NCBI RefSeq assembly: GCF_001939045.1 | Contig: NZ_MKIM01000025.1 | Coordinates: forward strand, 117,618 to 181,617 | DNA: 64,000 nt | Source: Rhizobium oryziradicis | GTDB lineage: Bacteria > Pseudomonadota > Alphaproteobacteria > Rhizobiales > Rhizobiaceae | Direction: 5' to 3' | Shown here: positions 25,242 to 35,176 of the stretch, one piece after another | Layout: each line of letters opens with the position of its first letter | Numbering within the stretch: position 1 is the first letter of the stretch | Notes under the pieces: model-generated | The model's input: the letters and a program-made list of their open reading frames with translations, nothing else | The model's database searches: none | Told to the model about the DNA's origin: nothing | Position numbers and translations under genes: made by a program

Positions 25242-26837
25242 TCAATTCCCCCTCGAAATAAAACTTAAACGCGAAAATACACCCACAGATAATAACAAAA
25301 CAGTTACCAGCCAAAAGTTGTATTTGACTGGAAATCTCGCTTGTTTTTCAGAAATTGAAAAATCCAAGGTTGCATCTTCTGCGCCTTCTGCGTTTAATCG
25401 CAAACCCGAAACAACGTTTCCATGCGGATCAATTGTGGCAGAAATGCCATTATTGGCGACTCGAATGACGGGCAGTCCGGTCTCGACAGCGCGCAATCTT
25501 GCCTGCTGAAAATGCTGATAAGGCCCCGGTGAATTTCCAAACCAGGCATCATTGGTGACGTTGACAATCGCATTGGCACCCAGCAGTCCCGCGGTCATTT
25601 CATCGGGAAAAATGATCTCGTAACAGATCAGCGGATAGAGCTTCAAACCATCCGGCAGGGTCAACAGGGTTCGCTTTGCGCCGGGCGAAAACCCGCCCGG
25701 GAGATCGACCACATTGGTGATTCCGAGCTTTGAGAGAGCGTCCTCAAATGGAACATACTCCCCAAATGGCACAAGGTGCACTTTGTCAGCCGCCGCAACA
25801 ATCTGCCCTGTGCTGTCGATAACGTAGATGGAATTGTAATATCGGGGGGCAAGTCCAGCACCCTGATCTTCAGAGCGCACTGTGCCGGTGATCAGCAATT
25901 GGCCGGGTTTCAGCGTATTGGCAATCTGGCGCAACGCATCCGGGTTTTGCGTCAGAATAAACGGAATGGTGGTTTCAGGCCAGACAATGATATCCGGTTG
26001 CTTATGGCCCGGCTGCGGTGGCTGGGCTGTCAGGCGCAAATGTTTTTCAAAGATTGCGATCCGGTCATCGTCATTCATCTTGGAAGCCTGATCAATATTC
26101 GGCTGCACCAGACGCACGGTGAGTTGCTTATCGCTCTCCCCCGTCCCCATCGGTTGCGACAGACGATAGGCCCCATAGCCGAGATGCAGCGCCGCCAGCA
26201 CGCCCGCGACAGAAAGACCAAGCACGGCACCACGCCGGGTGCCAAGCAGGGCTGGTGCGGCAAACACGAACACAGCAAGGGCCGACACGCCAAATAGACC
26301 AACGACTGCCGCAGACTGCATCATCAAGGGTACAGGCATGGCCGCATAACCAATGGCATTCCATGGAAAGCCGGTTGCCACAAAGCTGCGCAGCCATTCC
26401 ACCAGCCCAAAGGCCGCCGCCAGTACCGCGATGCGGCCAACGCCTTCAGACCACAGCAGCCGCGCGCCCGCGCAGGCCAAGCCATAAAAGAGCGCCAGAA
26501 CAGCTGGAAGCCCCAAAACTGCCAGCGGCAAAGCCCAGGCGAATTCATCGGCCTCGACCATCAAGGCATTGCCAATCCACCACAGGCCGGCGACGAAATA
26601 GCCAAGGCCAAACAGCCACCCAATGAAAAAGGCTTGCCGCAGACCACGCGACCACCGCTTGCCCGGATCGCCACTGGTGCCATCCAAAAGCCAGACCAGC
26701 ACCGGAAAGGAGAGAAAGGCGGGTGCAAAAAAATCGACTGGCGGCAAGGCCAATGCGCAAACAGCGCCCGAAACCACGGCCAAAGCGGCGCGACGCCACC
26801 CGTCCAGCAGCATTATTCTCGCGGCAATCCGCTCCAT
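25242..26837 (-). CDS. lnt: Apolipoprotein N-acyltransferase
   Basis: This 531-residue inner-membrane enzyme adds the third acyl chain to lipoproteins. It has an N-terminal half with about seven membrane helices and a periplasmic nitrilase-like domain with the catalytic triad residues in VVWPETTIPF (Glu), HLVPFGEYVPFE (Lys region) and YPLICYEIIFPDE (Cys). A final helix is seen near residues 505-525. In Sinorhizobium the orthologue is actA, needed for acid tolerance. It lies upstream of praR on the same strand with a 159-bp gap. Confidence 0.95.
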   Translation of the reverse strand: MERIAARIMLLDGWRRAALAVVSGAVCALALPPVDFFAPAFLSFPVLVWLLDGTSGDPGKRWSRGLRQAFFIGWLFGLGYFVAGLWWIGNALMVEADEFAWALPLAVLGLPAVLALFYGLACAGARLLWSEGVGRIAVLAAAFGLVEWLRSFVATGFPWNAIGYAAMPVPLMMQSAAVVGLFGVSALAVFVFAAPALLGTRRGAVLGLSVAGVLAALHLGYGAYRLSQPMGTGESDKQLTVRLVQPNIDQASKMNDDDRIAIFEKHLRLTAQPPQPGHKQPDIIVWPETTIPFILTQNPDALRQIANTLKPGQLLITGTVRSEDQGAGLAPRYYNSIYVIDSTGQIVAAADKVHLVPFGEYVPFEDALSKLGITNVVDLPGGFSPGAKRTLLTLPDGLKLYPLICYEIIFPDEMTAGLLGANAIVNVTNDAWFGNSPGPYQHFQQARLRAVETGLPVIRVANNGISATIDPHGNVVSGLRLNAEGAEDATLDFSISEKQARFPVKYNFWLVTVLLLSVGVFSRLSFISRGN

Positions 26838-27026
26838 GCAGTCATCCCTTTGTGTCTCAAACAGTCTTTCGCCGTGGTTGCAATGGAACGCACAGTTTTC
26901 TCATGCTCTGTACTGACGGCGAGCATGGTCACAGAGCCAATTGTGGCCTACAGCACTTTTAATCTGCCGCATAATTTCTTCAATCCATTCCGATTTCAGA
27001 AATTATGCTGCAGCGAATCACGCAAT

Positions 27027-27058
27027 AAGGCGGCAGTTTTTCAAAAAACCACCGCCTT
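27027..27058 (-). terminator. Imperfect hairpin after corC
   Basis: AAGGCGG and CCGCCTT arms close an imperfect stem with an inner GTTTT/AAAAC helix, about 38 bp after the corC stop. It may terminate corC transcription upstream of lnt. Confidence 0.45.
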
Positions 27059-27095
27059 GTCGTTACAACACTCTGAGAGAAGTCAGATTTATAGC

Positions 27096-28157
27096 CTAAT
27101 GCTCTGAAATCGCGTCAACTGGCTCTTTATTCCGATCGCGCTCTGCCGCTGTCTGCTCTTGTATGCGCTTGGCAATCGGTGCCATGCGGGTGATGCGCAC
27201 CCGCTTCACACGCCGTGGATCGGCATCGAGAATGTGCAGCTCAAAGCCTTCAACCGCCTGAACCACCTCGCCGCGCTGCGGCACGCGGCCAATGGCCGCC
27301 GAAATCAGACCACCCAAGGTGTCAACCTCGTCGATTTCCTCGCTGACATCAAAATCAGGGCCAACGACTTCGGCGATTTCTTCCAGCTCGATGCGGGCAT
27401 CGGCTAAGAACACGTCATCGGACACGCGCGTGACCAGCGCCTCTTCCTTGTCGTGCTCATCATCAATGTCACCAACGACCATTTCTACGATGTCTTCATG
27501 AGACACCAGACCATCGGTGCCGCCATGCTCATCAATCACCACGGCCATCTGGGTTCTGGCCGCCTGCATGCGGGCCAGCAAATCAGACGCCTGCATGGCC
27601 GATGGCACAAACAGGATAGAGCGGATGATACCCGCCTCTTCAATGGTGACGCCCAGATCGACGCAGGCCAGATCCAACCCGTTACCGTTGAGCGCTTTCA
27701 GAGTAATGTAGGACAGCAGGTCGCGGATATGCACCATGCCGCGCGGATCATCCAGCGTTTCGTGGTAGACCGGCATGCGCGAATGGCCAGTTTGCTGAAA
27801 CAGCGTCATCAACGCGCCAATGGAAATGCTGAGATCAACGGCCTTGATGTCAGAGCGCGGGATCATCACGTCTTCGACGCGCACTTCGCGAAAGCTCAAG
27901 ATGTTTTGAAGCATGGCCCGCTCATCGGGCGAGAAGGCCTGGTCAGGCCCTTGGTCCGACATCAGCGCATCGGTGATGTCTTCGCGCAGGCTCGCTCTAT
28001 ACGCGGGCCTCAATATACGGGCAGCGCGCGCCCAGAAAGACGAATGCGGCTTGTGGGCCGCGGGACTTCGCTGGGAACTACTAGATCCCTCTTCCGAGGA
28101 GGAGCTGTCCTGCTCCTTTGTGGCCTCCGAGGCCGGTCGTGTCGAAAAGTCGCTCAT
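27096..28157 (-). CDS. CBS-domain hemolysin/CorC-family protein
   Basis: The 353-residue protein has a Ser-rich charged N terminus, two CBS domains (~85-210; VEDVMIPRSDIKAVDL and the partner repeat with MAVVIDEHGGTDGLVS) and a CorC_HlyC C-terminal domain (GFELHILDADPRRVKRVRI). It has no DUF21 membrane domain, so it matches the soluble CorC/TlyC type linked to magnesium/cobalt efflux. In rhizobia it is the gene between ybeY and lnt, as here. Confidence 0.9.
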   Translation of the reverse strand: MSDFSTRPASEATKEQDSSSSEEGSSSSQRSPAAHKPHSSFWARAARILRPAYRASLREDITDALMSDQGPDQAFSPDERAMLQNILSFREVRVEDVMIPRSDIKAVDLSISIGALMTLFQQTGHSRMPVYHETLDDPRGMVHIRDLLSYITLKALNGNGLDLACVDLGVTIEEAGIIRSILFVPSAMQASDLLARMQAARTQMAVVIDEHGGTDGLVSHEDIVEMVVGDIDDEHDKEEALVTRVSDDVFLADARIELEEIAEVVGPDFDVSEEIDEVDTLGGLISAAIGRVPQRGEVVQAVEGFELHILDADPRRVKRVRITRMAPIAKRIQEQTAAERDRNKEPVDAISEH

Positions 28158-28270
28158 TTTACCATTCTATCAAACGGGCGTGATGCCCTTATAGCGTTCC
28201 GCATCAAACACGACGCAGAACCATTTTAATCGCTGAATAATCCATCTTATATCACACAGGATGTCAGAAA

Positions 28271-28762
28271 TTATACAGCATAGGGGTCAGATAGACCGAG
28301 ACTGGCCAAAATGCGAGTCTCCAGCCCTTCCATCTGCTCTGCCTCTTCATCATTCATGTGATCATACCCGAAAAGGTGCAAAAATCCATGCACCATCAAA
28401 TGCGTCAGATGATCGTTAAAACTTTTGCCCAGATCAAGCGCTTCGCGCTCTACCGTTTCACGAGCAATAATAATATCGCCCAGCATCGGGCCTGGCCTAT
28501 CTCCAGGCACAATGGGATAGGCCGGAAAGGACAAGACATTGGTGGGCTTGTCCTGCTTGCGCCATTCGGCATTGATGCCGCGAATATCGTCGTCATTGGT
28601 GAAAACCAGCGAAAGCTCGGTTGGCATGGGCGGAAACGGCTGACCTTCGGCTGCAATAAACTCCGCAGCTTGGGTCAAAATCCGCTCACTCATGGTCTCC
28701 AGCACATCTTCCGCTGGCCAGCCGTCATCTTCGACGGCAATTTGTATGTCTAGTTTTTGCAT
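28271..28762 (-). CDS. ybeY: Endoribonuclease YbeY
   Basis: This 163-residue metal-dependent RNase acts in 16S rRNA 3' maturation and ribosome quality control. The zinc motif is seen in HLMVHGFLHLFGYDH (three His), with SLVFTNDDDIRGINAEWR before it. The ATG at 28762 is preferred to a TTG one codon earlier. It lies 17 bp after phoH, the usual pairing. Confidence 0.95.
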   Translation of the reverse strand: MQKLDIQIAVEDDGWPAEDVLETMSERILTQAAEFIAAEGQPFPPMPTELSLVFTNDDDIRGINAEWRKQDKPTNVLSFPAYPIVPGDRPGPMLGDIIIARETVEREALDLGKSFNDHLTHLMVHGFLHLFGYDHMNDEEAEQMEGLETRILASLGLSDPYAV

Positions 28763-28779
28763 CAATGCCAGAGCCGGGT

Positions 28780-29832
28780 TTAGCCAGCCTGCTCACTTTC
28801 TGTCTGTTGCGTATATTGGGCGTCATATGCCTTGACGATGCGACCAACAAGAGGATGGCGCACAACATCGACATCCTTGAAACGCACAAAGGACACGCCT
28901 TCAACGCCTTGCAAAATGCGCAATGCCTCAACCAGCCCCGATGTGACCCCACGCGGCAAATCCACCTGGCTTGGGTCGCCGGTGATGATCATGCGGGCAT
29001 TTTCACCAAGACGGGTCAAAAACATTTTCATCTGCATGGAGGTGGTATTTTGCGCCTCATCGAGAATAACCGCAGCATTGGCCAGCGTGCGACCCCGCAT
29101 AAAGGCCAGTGGGGCAATTTCGATGACGCCTGCGGTAATGGCGCGCTCCACCTTGTCACCCGGCATCATGTCGTAAAGCGCATCATAGAGTGGGCGCAGA
29201 TAAGGGTCGACCTTTTCCTTGAGATCGCCCGGCAAGAAGCCCAACCGTTCGCCCGCTTCCACAGCCGGTCGCGACAGGATGATGCGATCAACAGCACCGC
29301 GCTCCAACAATTGCGCTGCCTGCGCCACCGCCAGATAGGTTTTGCCGGTACCGGCCGGGCCAACGCCAAACACCAGTTCCGAGCGCTCCAGCGCCCGCAT
29401 ATAGGCATCCTGCGTCGGGGTTCTGGCCACGATGGTTTTCTTGCGCGTCGAAATCTGCGCCATGGTCAGCTTGGATTTGCGCTCCAACGTTGGCAGACTG
29501 AGCTGATCATCGGCGGCCACTGCCATGCGGATGGCCCCTTCGACATCGGAGGCCTCGACTGATCCGCCGCTTTGAATTTTAGCGTAGAGAAAATCCAGTG
29601 CACGGCGGGCCTGATTGGTGGCCATCAACTCGCCAGTGATGGAGACTGAATTGCCGCGGGCGCTGGCTTGGATGGCCAACCGCTGTTCCAGCAATTTCAG
29701 ATTTTGATCGAACTGACCGAACAGCTCACTGGCATGTCGGTTGTTCTCGAACGTCAGTATAAAGTGATTGGCGTCGGTCGCAGCGGTTTTGGTGTTGCGC
29801 GAGGGTGAGGTTACCACTTCTGATGCGTTCAA
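28780..29832 (-). CDS. phoH: PhoH-like ATPase/RNA helicase-like protein
   Basis: This 350-residue protein has an N-terminal KH-like region and an ATPase core with Walker A GPAGTGKTYLAVA (near residue 160) and Walker B VILDEAQNTTSMQMK, plus the conserved GDPSQVDLP. PhoH works with YbeY in RNA metabolism; the name reflects phosphate induction in E. coli and does not prove Pho control here. The start is a TTG at 29832 with GGGAGC upstream; a GTG six codons later is possible. Confidence 0.92.
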   Translation of the reverse strand: MNASEVVTSPSRNTKTAATDANHFILTFENNRHASELFGQFDQNLKLLEQRLAIQASARGNSVSITGELMATNQARRALDFLYAKIQSGGSVEASDVEGAIRMAVAADDQLSLPTLERKSKLTMAQISTRKKTIVARTPTQDAYMRALERSELVFGVGPAGTGKTYLAVAQAAQLLERGAVDRIILSRPAVEAGERLGFLPGDLKEKVDPYLRPLYDALYDMMPGDKVERAITAGVIEIAPLAFMRGRTLANAAVILDEAQNTTSMQMKMFLTRLGENARMIITGDPSQVDLPRGVTSGLVEALRILQGVEGVSFVRFKDVDVVRHPLVGRIVKAYDAQYTQQTESEQAG

Positions 29833-29871
29833 GCGAGGAAGCTCCCGTTGATCTGAGATGAGACCCTCACT

Positions 29872-31287
29872 CTAACCCTCTGCCACCTCGGCAAACAAGC
29901 TGTTTGGGCCGACATCCGTGATTCGTACCTGAATAATGTCACCTATCTGCGATGTTTTTGCATCAACATTTACAGACTGAAGCCAGGGAGAACGACCGAT
30001 AATTTGCCCCGGCATGCGGCCCGGCTTTTCCAACAACAGATCAATGGTCTTGCCCACCAGCGAGCGGGCAAAGTCATGCTGTTGTTTTAACAGCAATTCT
30101 TGCAACCTTGCGAGGCGCTCACTCTTCACATCCTCGTCTACATGGTCTGGCAAATCGGCACCGGGTGTTCCGGGACGCGACGAATATTTGAACGAAAAAG
30201 CCTGTGCATAGCCAACAGTTTCCACCAGTTTCATGGTGTCTTCAAAGTCGGCATCGGTCTCGCCGGGAAAACCGACGATAAAATCACCCGACAGGGCGAT
30301 GTCTGGACGGGCGCTGCGGATGCGCTCAATCAGGGCGATATAGTCGGCTGCCTTGTGGCGGCGGTTCATGGCTTTGAGGATACGATCTGAGCCAGACTGG
30401 ATCGGCAGGTGCAGATAAGGCATCAAGGTGCGCAGATCGCGATGGGCCTCGATCAGCCGGTCATCCATATCGCGCGGGTGACTGGTGGTGTAGCGCAGCC
30501 GCGCCAAGCCATCGATGTCTGCAAGCTTATAGAGTAGATCACCCAGACCCATTTCGCGCCCATCTGGGCCTTCGCCATGCCATGCATTGACGTTTTGGCC
30601 CAAGAGAGTGATTTCACGCACGCCGCTCTCGACCAGACGCCTGGCCTCGGTGATCAATTGCGACAAAGGCCGCGACACTTCCGAGCCACGGGTATAAGGC
30701 ACCACACAGAAGGTACAGAATTTATCGCAGCCTTCCTGCACGGTCAAAAAGGCCGTGACCGCTCTTTTTCTGCCGGGGGTCTTGGTGGGATCGGGCAAAT
30801 GCTCGAATTTGTCTTCCACCGCATATTCGGTATCAACAACCCGCTTGCCCAACCGCGCCTGTTTCAGCGCATTCGGCAGGCGGTGATAGGTTTGCGGCCC
30901 GACCACCACATCTACGCCCGGCTCACGGCGGACAATCTCCGCCCCTTCTGCTTGCGCAACACAACCGGCAACGCCAATCATGAATTCCTCACCCTTGGCA
31001 TGGCGCAGCTTTTTCATCTCGCGCAAGCGGCCCAGAGCGGAGTAGACCTTATCGGCGGCCTTTTCACGGATATGGCAGGTATTGAGCAGCACAAGGCTGG
31101 CCTCTTCCACATTCTCGGTCTGCACATAGCCATCGGCTGACAGCGCATCCGCCATGCGGGTGCTGTCGTAAACATTCATCTGACAGCCATAGGTCTTGAT
31201 GAACACTTTGCGGCTATTATGGCCGGGTTCAATCGCAACTGTGAGCGGCTCTGCCGATGGGATGGGGCTCTGGATATCTTGGGTCAT
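29872..31287 (-). CDS. miaB: tRNA-2-methylthio-N6-dimethylallyladenosine synthase
   Basis: This 471-residue radical-SAM methylthiotransferase modifies A37 of tRNAs. The N-terminal domain starts with [16 protein letters not shown] and holds further cluster cysteines in [14 protein letters not shown] and [11 protein letters not shown]. The radical-SAM CxxxCxxC motif is [15 protein letters not shown], and a TRAM domain ends the protein. It is 40 bp upstream of phoH on the same strand, in the standard rhizobial fur-plsC-miaB-phoH-ybeY order. Confidence 0.97.
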   Translation of the reverse strand: MTQDIQSPIPSAEPLTVAIEPGHNSRKVFIKTYGCQMNVYDSTRMADALSADGYVQTENVEEASLVLLNTCHIREKAADKVYSALGRLREMKKLRHAKGEEFMIGVAGCVAQAEGAEIVRREPGVDVVVGPQTYHRLPNALKQARLGKRVVDTEYAVEDKFEHLPDPTKTPGRKRAVTAFLTVQEGCDKFCTFCVVPYTRGSEVSRPLSQLITEARRLVESGVREITLLGQNVNAWHGEGPDGREMGLGDLLYKLADIDGLARLRYTTSHPRDMDDRLIEAHRDLRTLMPYLHLPIQSGSDRILKAMNRRHKAADYIALIERIRSARPDIALSGDFIVGFPGETDADFEDTMKLVETVGYAQAFSFKYSSRPGTPGADLPDHVDEDVKSERLARLQELLLKQQHDFARSLVGKTIDLLLEKPGRMPGQIIGRSPWLQSVNVDAKTSQIGDIIQVRITDVGPNSLFAEVAEG

Positions 31288-31351
31288 GGCCGCTCTTTAG
31301 TGCTTTTTGCGGCCAGATTAAACCGAAAAATCGCAAAGGCCGCACAAGGCG

Positions 31352-32170
31352 CTATTCTATCTGGCGATCCAGCAGTTTTGAAGCCAGCATGCGGCGAATT
31401 TCGGCCTCCACTTTGGCGCTCACCTGCTTGCGATTGGAGCCTGCACGATATTCCACCGGCTCGCCAAAACAAATGTCCACTTCCAGCGCCATCGCCCGCA
31501 TAATGCCCATCAAATGCGGCACCAGTGTCACATCGCCGGGCCAGCTGACAATCGGGCGGTGATAACGCCCCATGGGCATGCCGTGATAGCCGGTATAGGC
31601 AATGGCCACTGGCTGGATATACACCACACCATCCGGAGCCAGCGGCAAAGCCATCGCGGCTGCGCCAAACAGCGAGGATTTGATCGGCAGCAGACGATTG
31701 CCATCCGATGTGGTGCCTTCGGGAAACAGCACCACAATTTCCCCATCGGCCATGCGCTCGGCAATGTCATTGGCCTGATTGCCGGTGGACCGTTTTTCCT
31801 CGCGGCGCACAAACACGCTTTTCTGCAGCTTGGCCAGCGTGCCAAAAATCGGCCAGTCGGCCACTTCCATCTTGGCAATGAACACCATGTCGTCAATGGA
31901 GCTCAGCGCCAGAATGTCAGACCAGGACGTATGGTTGGAGGCCAGCATCAGCGGGCGTTTGCGCAAAGGTGCGCCATGCACTCGCACTTTCAGGCCCAGC
32001 ACAAGGCAGGCAAAGCGATGCCAATACCGTGGCAACACACGGCGCAGCTTCCAATCAAACTTCAGCCCGATCAATTGAAAGGGCAGCATGATGAAGGTGA
32101 CCACCACCAAAAGGAATAGGAAAAAATACGTCCTGATCTTGATAATCACATCCGGCCCATCTGGCTGCAC
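31352..32170 (-). CDS. 1-acyl-sn-glycerol-3-phosphate acyltransferase (PlsC family)
   Basis: The 272-residue protein has an N-terminal membrane helix (residues ~9-30) and the PlsC motifs: NHTSWSD (the HX4D catalytic box), the FVRREEKRSTGNQA segment and FPEGTTSDGNRLL. It acylates lysophospholipid acceptors at the inner membrane; whether it makes phosphatidic acid or ornithine lipid cannot be told from sequence alone. It starts with a GTG only 4 bp after the fur stop. Confidence 0.9.
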   Translation of the reverse strand: MQPDGPDVIIKIRTYFFLFLLVVVTFIMLPFQLIGLKFDWKLRRVLPRYWHRFACLVLGLKVRVHGAPLRKRPLMLASNHTSWSDILALSSIDDMVFIAKMEVADWPIFGTLAKLQKSVFVRREEKRSTGNQANDIAERMADGEIVVLFPEGTTSDGNRLLPIKSSLFGAAAMALPLAPDGVVYIQPVAIAYTGYHGMPMGRYHRPIVSWPGDVTLVPHLMGIMRAMALEVDICFGEPVEYRAGSNRKQVSAKVEAEIRRMLASKLLDRQIE

Positions 32171-32174
32171 ATCA

Positions 32175-32603
32175 TCACTCTTCGCCCTTCTTCAACGGTA
32201 CGCCGTAAAGCTCCAGCCGGTGATCAACAAGGGTAAACCCGTGCTCTCGGGCAATCTTCTCTTGCAGCGCCTCGATTTCGGGGGAGCGAAACTCGATCAC
32301 CACCCCATGCTTCAGGTCAATCAGGTGATCGTGGTGCTCTTCGGGCACGGTTTCATAGCGCGAGCGGCCATCGCGAAAATCGTGGCGGGCAATGATTCCG
32401 GCATCTTCAAACAGTTTGACGGTGCGATAGACGGTCGAGATGGAAATTTTCGAATCCACCGCAGAGGAGCGATGATAAAGCTCCTCCACGTCTGGATGGT
32501 CCTCAGACTCTTGCAAAATACGGGCAATAATCTTGCGCTGCTCGGTCATCCGCATGCCGCGCTCTGCGCAAAGCTCTTCCAGCGTTTTTGGCGTCTCGGT
32601 CAT
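32175..32603 (-). CDS. fur: Fur-family regulator, Fur/Mur type
   Basis: This 142-residue regulator has an N-terminal winged helix (RMTEQRKIIARIL, ISISTVYRTVKLFE) and a metal-binding C-terminal domain with EEHHDHLIDLKHG. The CxxC pairs of classical Fur are absent: only one Cys is seen, near residue 12. That is the rhizobial Fur form, which in several species senses manganese (Mur) and represses sitABCD or mntH. It is flanked by rimI and plsC, the conserved rhizobial place of fur/mur. Confidence 0.9.
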   Translation of the reverse strand: MTETPKTLEELCAERGMRMTEQRKIIARILQESEDHPDVEELYHRSSAVDSKISISTVYRTVKLFEDAGIIARHDFRDGRSRYETVPEEHHDHLIDLKHGVVIEFRSPEIEALQEKIAREHGFTLVDHRLELYGVPLKKGEE

Positions 32604-32641
32604 GGTGCCTTGAAAATCTCGTCATCGCTCTCATGAGCCAA

Positions 32642-33139
32642 TTAACGAAGATCACGCTGCATGACAAGCGCCGAGCTGCGATGGCCCTTGGCATCCGCGT
32701 AATAGGCGGGGCGCTCGCCCACCTTGTCAAAGCCAAGTTTGCGGTAAAGCCCGATGGCCGAAAGATTGCCATCGTCCACTTCCAAAAACATGGTTTCGCC
32801 GCCTCTGGCGCGGGCTTCACGCATGGCCGCCTGCATCAACCGCCAGCCAAGACCGCAACGCGCCGCCTTGTCGTGGACTGCAATGGTGAGAATTTCTGCT
32901 TCGCCCGCCACTTCGCGCGCCAAGACAAAACCGCTCAATTGCGGCTTGAACATCAGCGCATTGGTCTGGCGCACCACAAAACCAAAACTATTGGGCTGGA
33001 GCAAAAGGCTGACGAATTCGCCATCATTCCAAGGCCGTGCAAACCGCTGGCCATGCAGCTCTGCCACATCATGGCAATCGTCACTGCCCATGGCGACAAT
33101 TTCAAATTCCGCTTTTCTGGAAAACAGTGTTTCAAGCAT
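32642..33139 (-). CDS. rimI: Ribosomal protein S18 alanine N-acetyltransferase-like GNAT
   Basis: The 165-residue GNAT protein has FEIVAMGSDDCHDVAELH at the N terminus, the acetyl-CoA loop HDKAARCGLGWRLMQAAM and FLEVDDGNLSAIGLYRKLGF. This, with its place next to tsaB, identifies RimI, which acetylates the N terminus of S18. Its start overlaps the tsaB end by 8 bp, so the two are translationally coupled. Confidence 0.9.
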   Translation of the reverse strand: MLETLFSRKAEFEIVAMGSDDCHDVAELHGQRFARPWNDGEFVSLLLQPNSFGFVVRQTNALMFKPQLSGFVLAREVAGEAEILTIAVHDKAARCGLGWRLMQAAMREARARGGETMFLEVDDGNLSAIGLYRKLGFDKVGERPAYYADAKGHRSSALVMQRDLR

Positions 33140-33818
33140 GGGCGTCTACCCTTGCAACAGCAAAGCCGGTTTGCGGCTTGGCATCCGGCCCACGCAAATA
33201 AAGCGGCTTTGGCTTGCCCAAAACCTCAGCCACGGCCCCAAGCCTTGCAACATGCTCTATCGGAAAACGATCCATTGCACTCTCCTCCGGCAAAAGATCC
33301 TTGTGTCCCTGTGGCAACAGATGACGCCCTGATCCTGCAACTCCTCCCACACCCGCTGCCATCTGTAGAAAATCACTGACAGACACCAGAGCGGGCGCAT
33401 CCACAGTCTCACCACCGGCACCAAACCTCTGGGTATAGACCTCGTCGCGCTTGGCATCCATGGCGGCAAGAACCTCCCCGTTCCTGCCCTCCGTTTCCTC
33501 TCGATAGGCTAATGCCAGAACGCTCAGTGTCGAGATGCCAACGACATCAATTCCCAGTGCCAATGCCAAACCGCGCGCCGCCGCAAGGCCGACGCGAATG
33601 CCGGTAAATGACCCCGGCCCTATGGTAACAGCAATGCGATGAAGATCCGGTAAAGCCTTGTCGGCTTTGGCCAAAACTTCATCCACCATGGCCATCAGCT
33701 TTTCCGCATGGCCCTTACCAATCACCTCTGACACCTCAGAGAGAATGCGATCCTGATCACTGTCGTAAACGGCTGTCGCACAGGCAGCCCCTGCCGTATC
33801 GATCGCAAGAACGATCAT
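33132..33818 (-). CDS. tsaB: tRNA threonylcarbamoyladenosine biosynthesis protein TsaB
   Basis: This 228-residue protein helps TsaD/TsaE install t6A37 in ANN-decoding tRNAs. It starts MIVLAIDTAGAACATAVYD at an ATG at 33818 and has the ASKHA-fold segments ITIGPGSFTGIRVGLAAARGLA. The frame upstream to 33941 is non-conserved and lacks a ribosome-binding site. It overlaps rimI. Confidence 0.94.
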   Translation of the reverse strand: MIVLAIDTAGAACATAVYDSDQDRILSEVSEVIGKGHAEKLMAMVDEVLAKADKALPDLHRIAVTIGPGSFTGIRVGLAAARGLALALGIDVVGISTLSVLALAYREETEGRNGEVLAAMDAKRDEVYTQRFGAGGETVDAPALVSVSDFLQMAAGVGGVAGSGRHLLPQGHKDLLPEESAMDRFPIEHVARLGAVAEVLGKPKPLYLRGPDAKPQTGFAVARVDAHA

Positions 33819-33879
33819 CTTCGCACCTGTGTTTCTGCTCGCGTCTTTACGCTGTCGTGTGTTCTGAAGAAGCCGCGCG

Positions 33880-34443
33880 TCAGACCGCTTCGACTTCCTG
33901 CACTTCCGGGATGAAATGGCGCAACAGGTTCTGCACACCATGCTTGAGCGTTGCTGTGGATGACGGGCAGCCAGCGCAAGACCCCTTCATGTTCAAAAAC
34001 ACCTTGCCATCTCGAAAACCACGGAAGGTGATGTCGCCGCCGTCCTGGGCGACTGCCGGGCGCACGCGGGTTTCCAGCAGTTCCTTAATGGTGGCAACGA
34101 TGGTCTCGTCACCCTCTTCGAAAAATTCACCGTCAGGGTCATCGGCGAGATTTGCGCCGCCATTGCCCATGATCGGCGCGCCGCTCATGAAATGCTCCAT
34201 GATAGAGCCGAGAATGGCGGGTTTCAGATGCGGCCACTCGGCATTGTCCTTGGTGACGGTGATAAAATCATAGCCGAAAAACACGCTTGTGACGCCAGGC
34301 ACCGAAAACAGACGCGCAGCCAAGGGTGAGCTTTGCGCCGCCTCTCCATCCCGAAACTCTGCCGTGCCATTTTCCATGACCACCTTACCGGGCAGAAACT
34401 TCAATGTGGCTGGATTGGGTGTGGATTCGGTCTGGATGAACAT
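33880..34443 (-). CDS. NifU-family Fe-S scaffold protein (Nfu)
   Basis: The 187-residue protein has the N-terminal Nfu domain (MFIQTESTPNPATLKFLPG, VFFGYDFITVTK) and a C-terminal NifU domain with the cluster-binding CAGCPSS motif. It carries or delivers Fe-S clusters in the cytosol; rhizobial genomes keep one such gene near tsaB. The ATG at 34443 matches the conserved start, with GGAG upstream. Confidence 0.93.
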   Translation of the reverse strand: MFIQTESTPNPATLKFLPGKVVMENGTAEFRDGEAAQSSPLAARLFSVPGVTSVFFGYDFITVTKDNAEWPHLKPAILGSIMEHFMSGAPIMGNGGANLADDPDGEFFEEGDETIVATIKELLETRVRPAVAQDGGDITFRGFRDGKVFLNMKGSCAGCPSSTATLKHGVQNLLRHFIPEVQEVEAV

Positions 34444-34579
34444 GGGTTGCTCCTTCGGGACCAGCACAAGCGCCGGTCCACTTTTAGAATTCTTCCAAAA
34501 TAAGCCTAGCAGACGCAGGCTTCAAGCACTGTTTCAAAAAACTTGTGCTGAAAATACAGGTTTCAGCACAATGCGCGTT

Positions 34580-35071
34580 TTAACAGAGTGCGTCTATTTC
34601 CTCATTGGTCAGATTATCTGGCAAAACGGTGACGGGAATGGCAAAGGCTTGCGTGCGGGCTGCAATCATCGAGACCAGCGGACCCGGACCATCCTTGGCA
34701 GAGCCCGCGGCCAGCACCAGAATGGCAATATCGCGATCGTCTTCAATCACACTCAGAATTTCGTCAGCGGCATTGCCTTCACGAATGACAATTTCCGGCT
34801 CGATGCCAATGGTTTCGCGCACGGTCTGCGCTGATTTTGCCATCACAGCTTCTGCCGCTTCTCTGGCCTCAGTGCGCATGATTTCTTCCACGCCCAGCCA
34901 TTGCTGGAAGTCACCCTCTGGAATCACATAGAGCAAGACCAGTCCGCCATTGGAATTTTTAGCGCGCCGGCCAGCATAATGCACGGCCCTTGAGCATTCC
35001 GGCGTATCGTCAATCACCGCCAGAAACTTTCGGCGGTGTCCATCAAGACGCGAAAGACGCTTTGAAACCAT
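34580..35071 (-). CDS. Universal stress protein family
   Basis: The 163-residue UspA-fold protein shows FLAVIDDTPECSRAVHYAGRRA and LVLLYVIPEGDFQQW at the N terminus. The C-terminal part has IAILVLAAGSAKDGPGPLVS, where the G-x2-G-x9-G(S/T) ATP motif of many Usps is not perfect. It may be a nucleotide-binding stress protein. The start at 35071 (MVSKRLSRLDGHRRKFLAVI) is chosen over a longer frame to 35161. Confidence 0.85.
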   Translation of the reverse strand: MVSKRLSRLDGHRRKFLAVIDDTPECSRAVHYAGRRAKNSNGGLVLLYVIPEGDFQQWLGVEEIMRTEAREAAEAVMAKSAQTVRETIGIEPEIVIREGNAADEILSVIEDDRDIAILVLAAGSAKDGPGPLVSMIAARTQAFAIPVTVLPDNLTNEEIDALC

Positions 35072-35176
35072 GGTTTCCCCTGTCTGCCATGCCGGAGTTT
35101 CCAGCGATCCACAATCTTGACAAATGACAATGAGGTCTTTCGCCCTCATTGTCATCCTCATTATGACGCACGCAGC

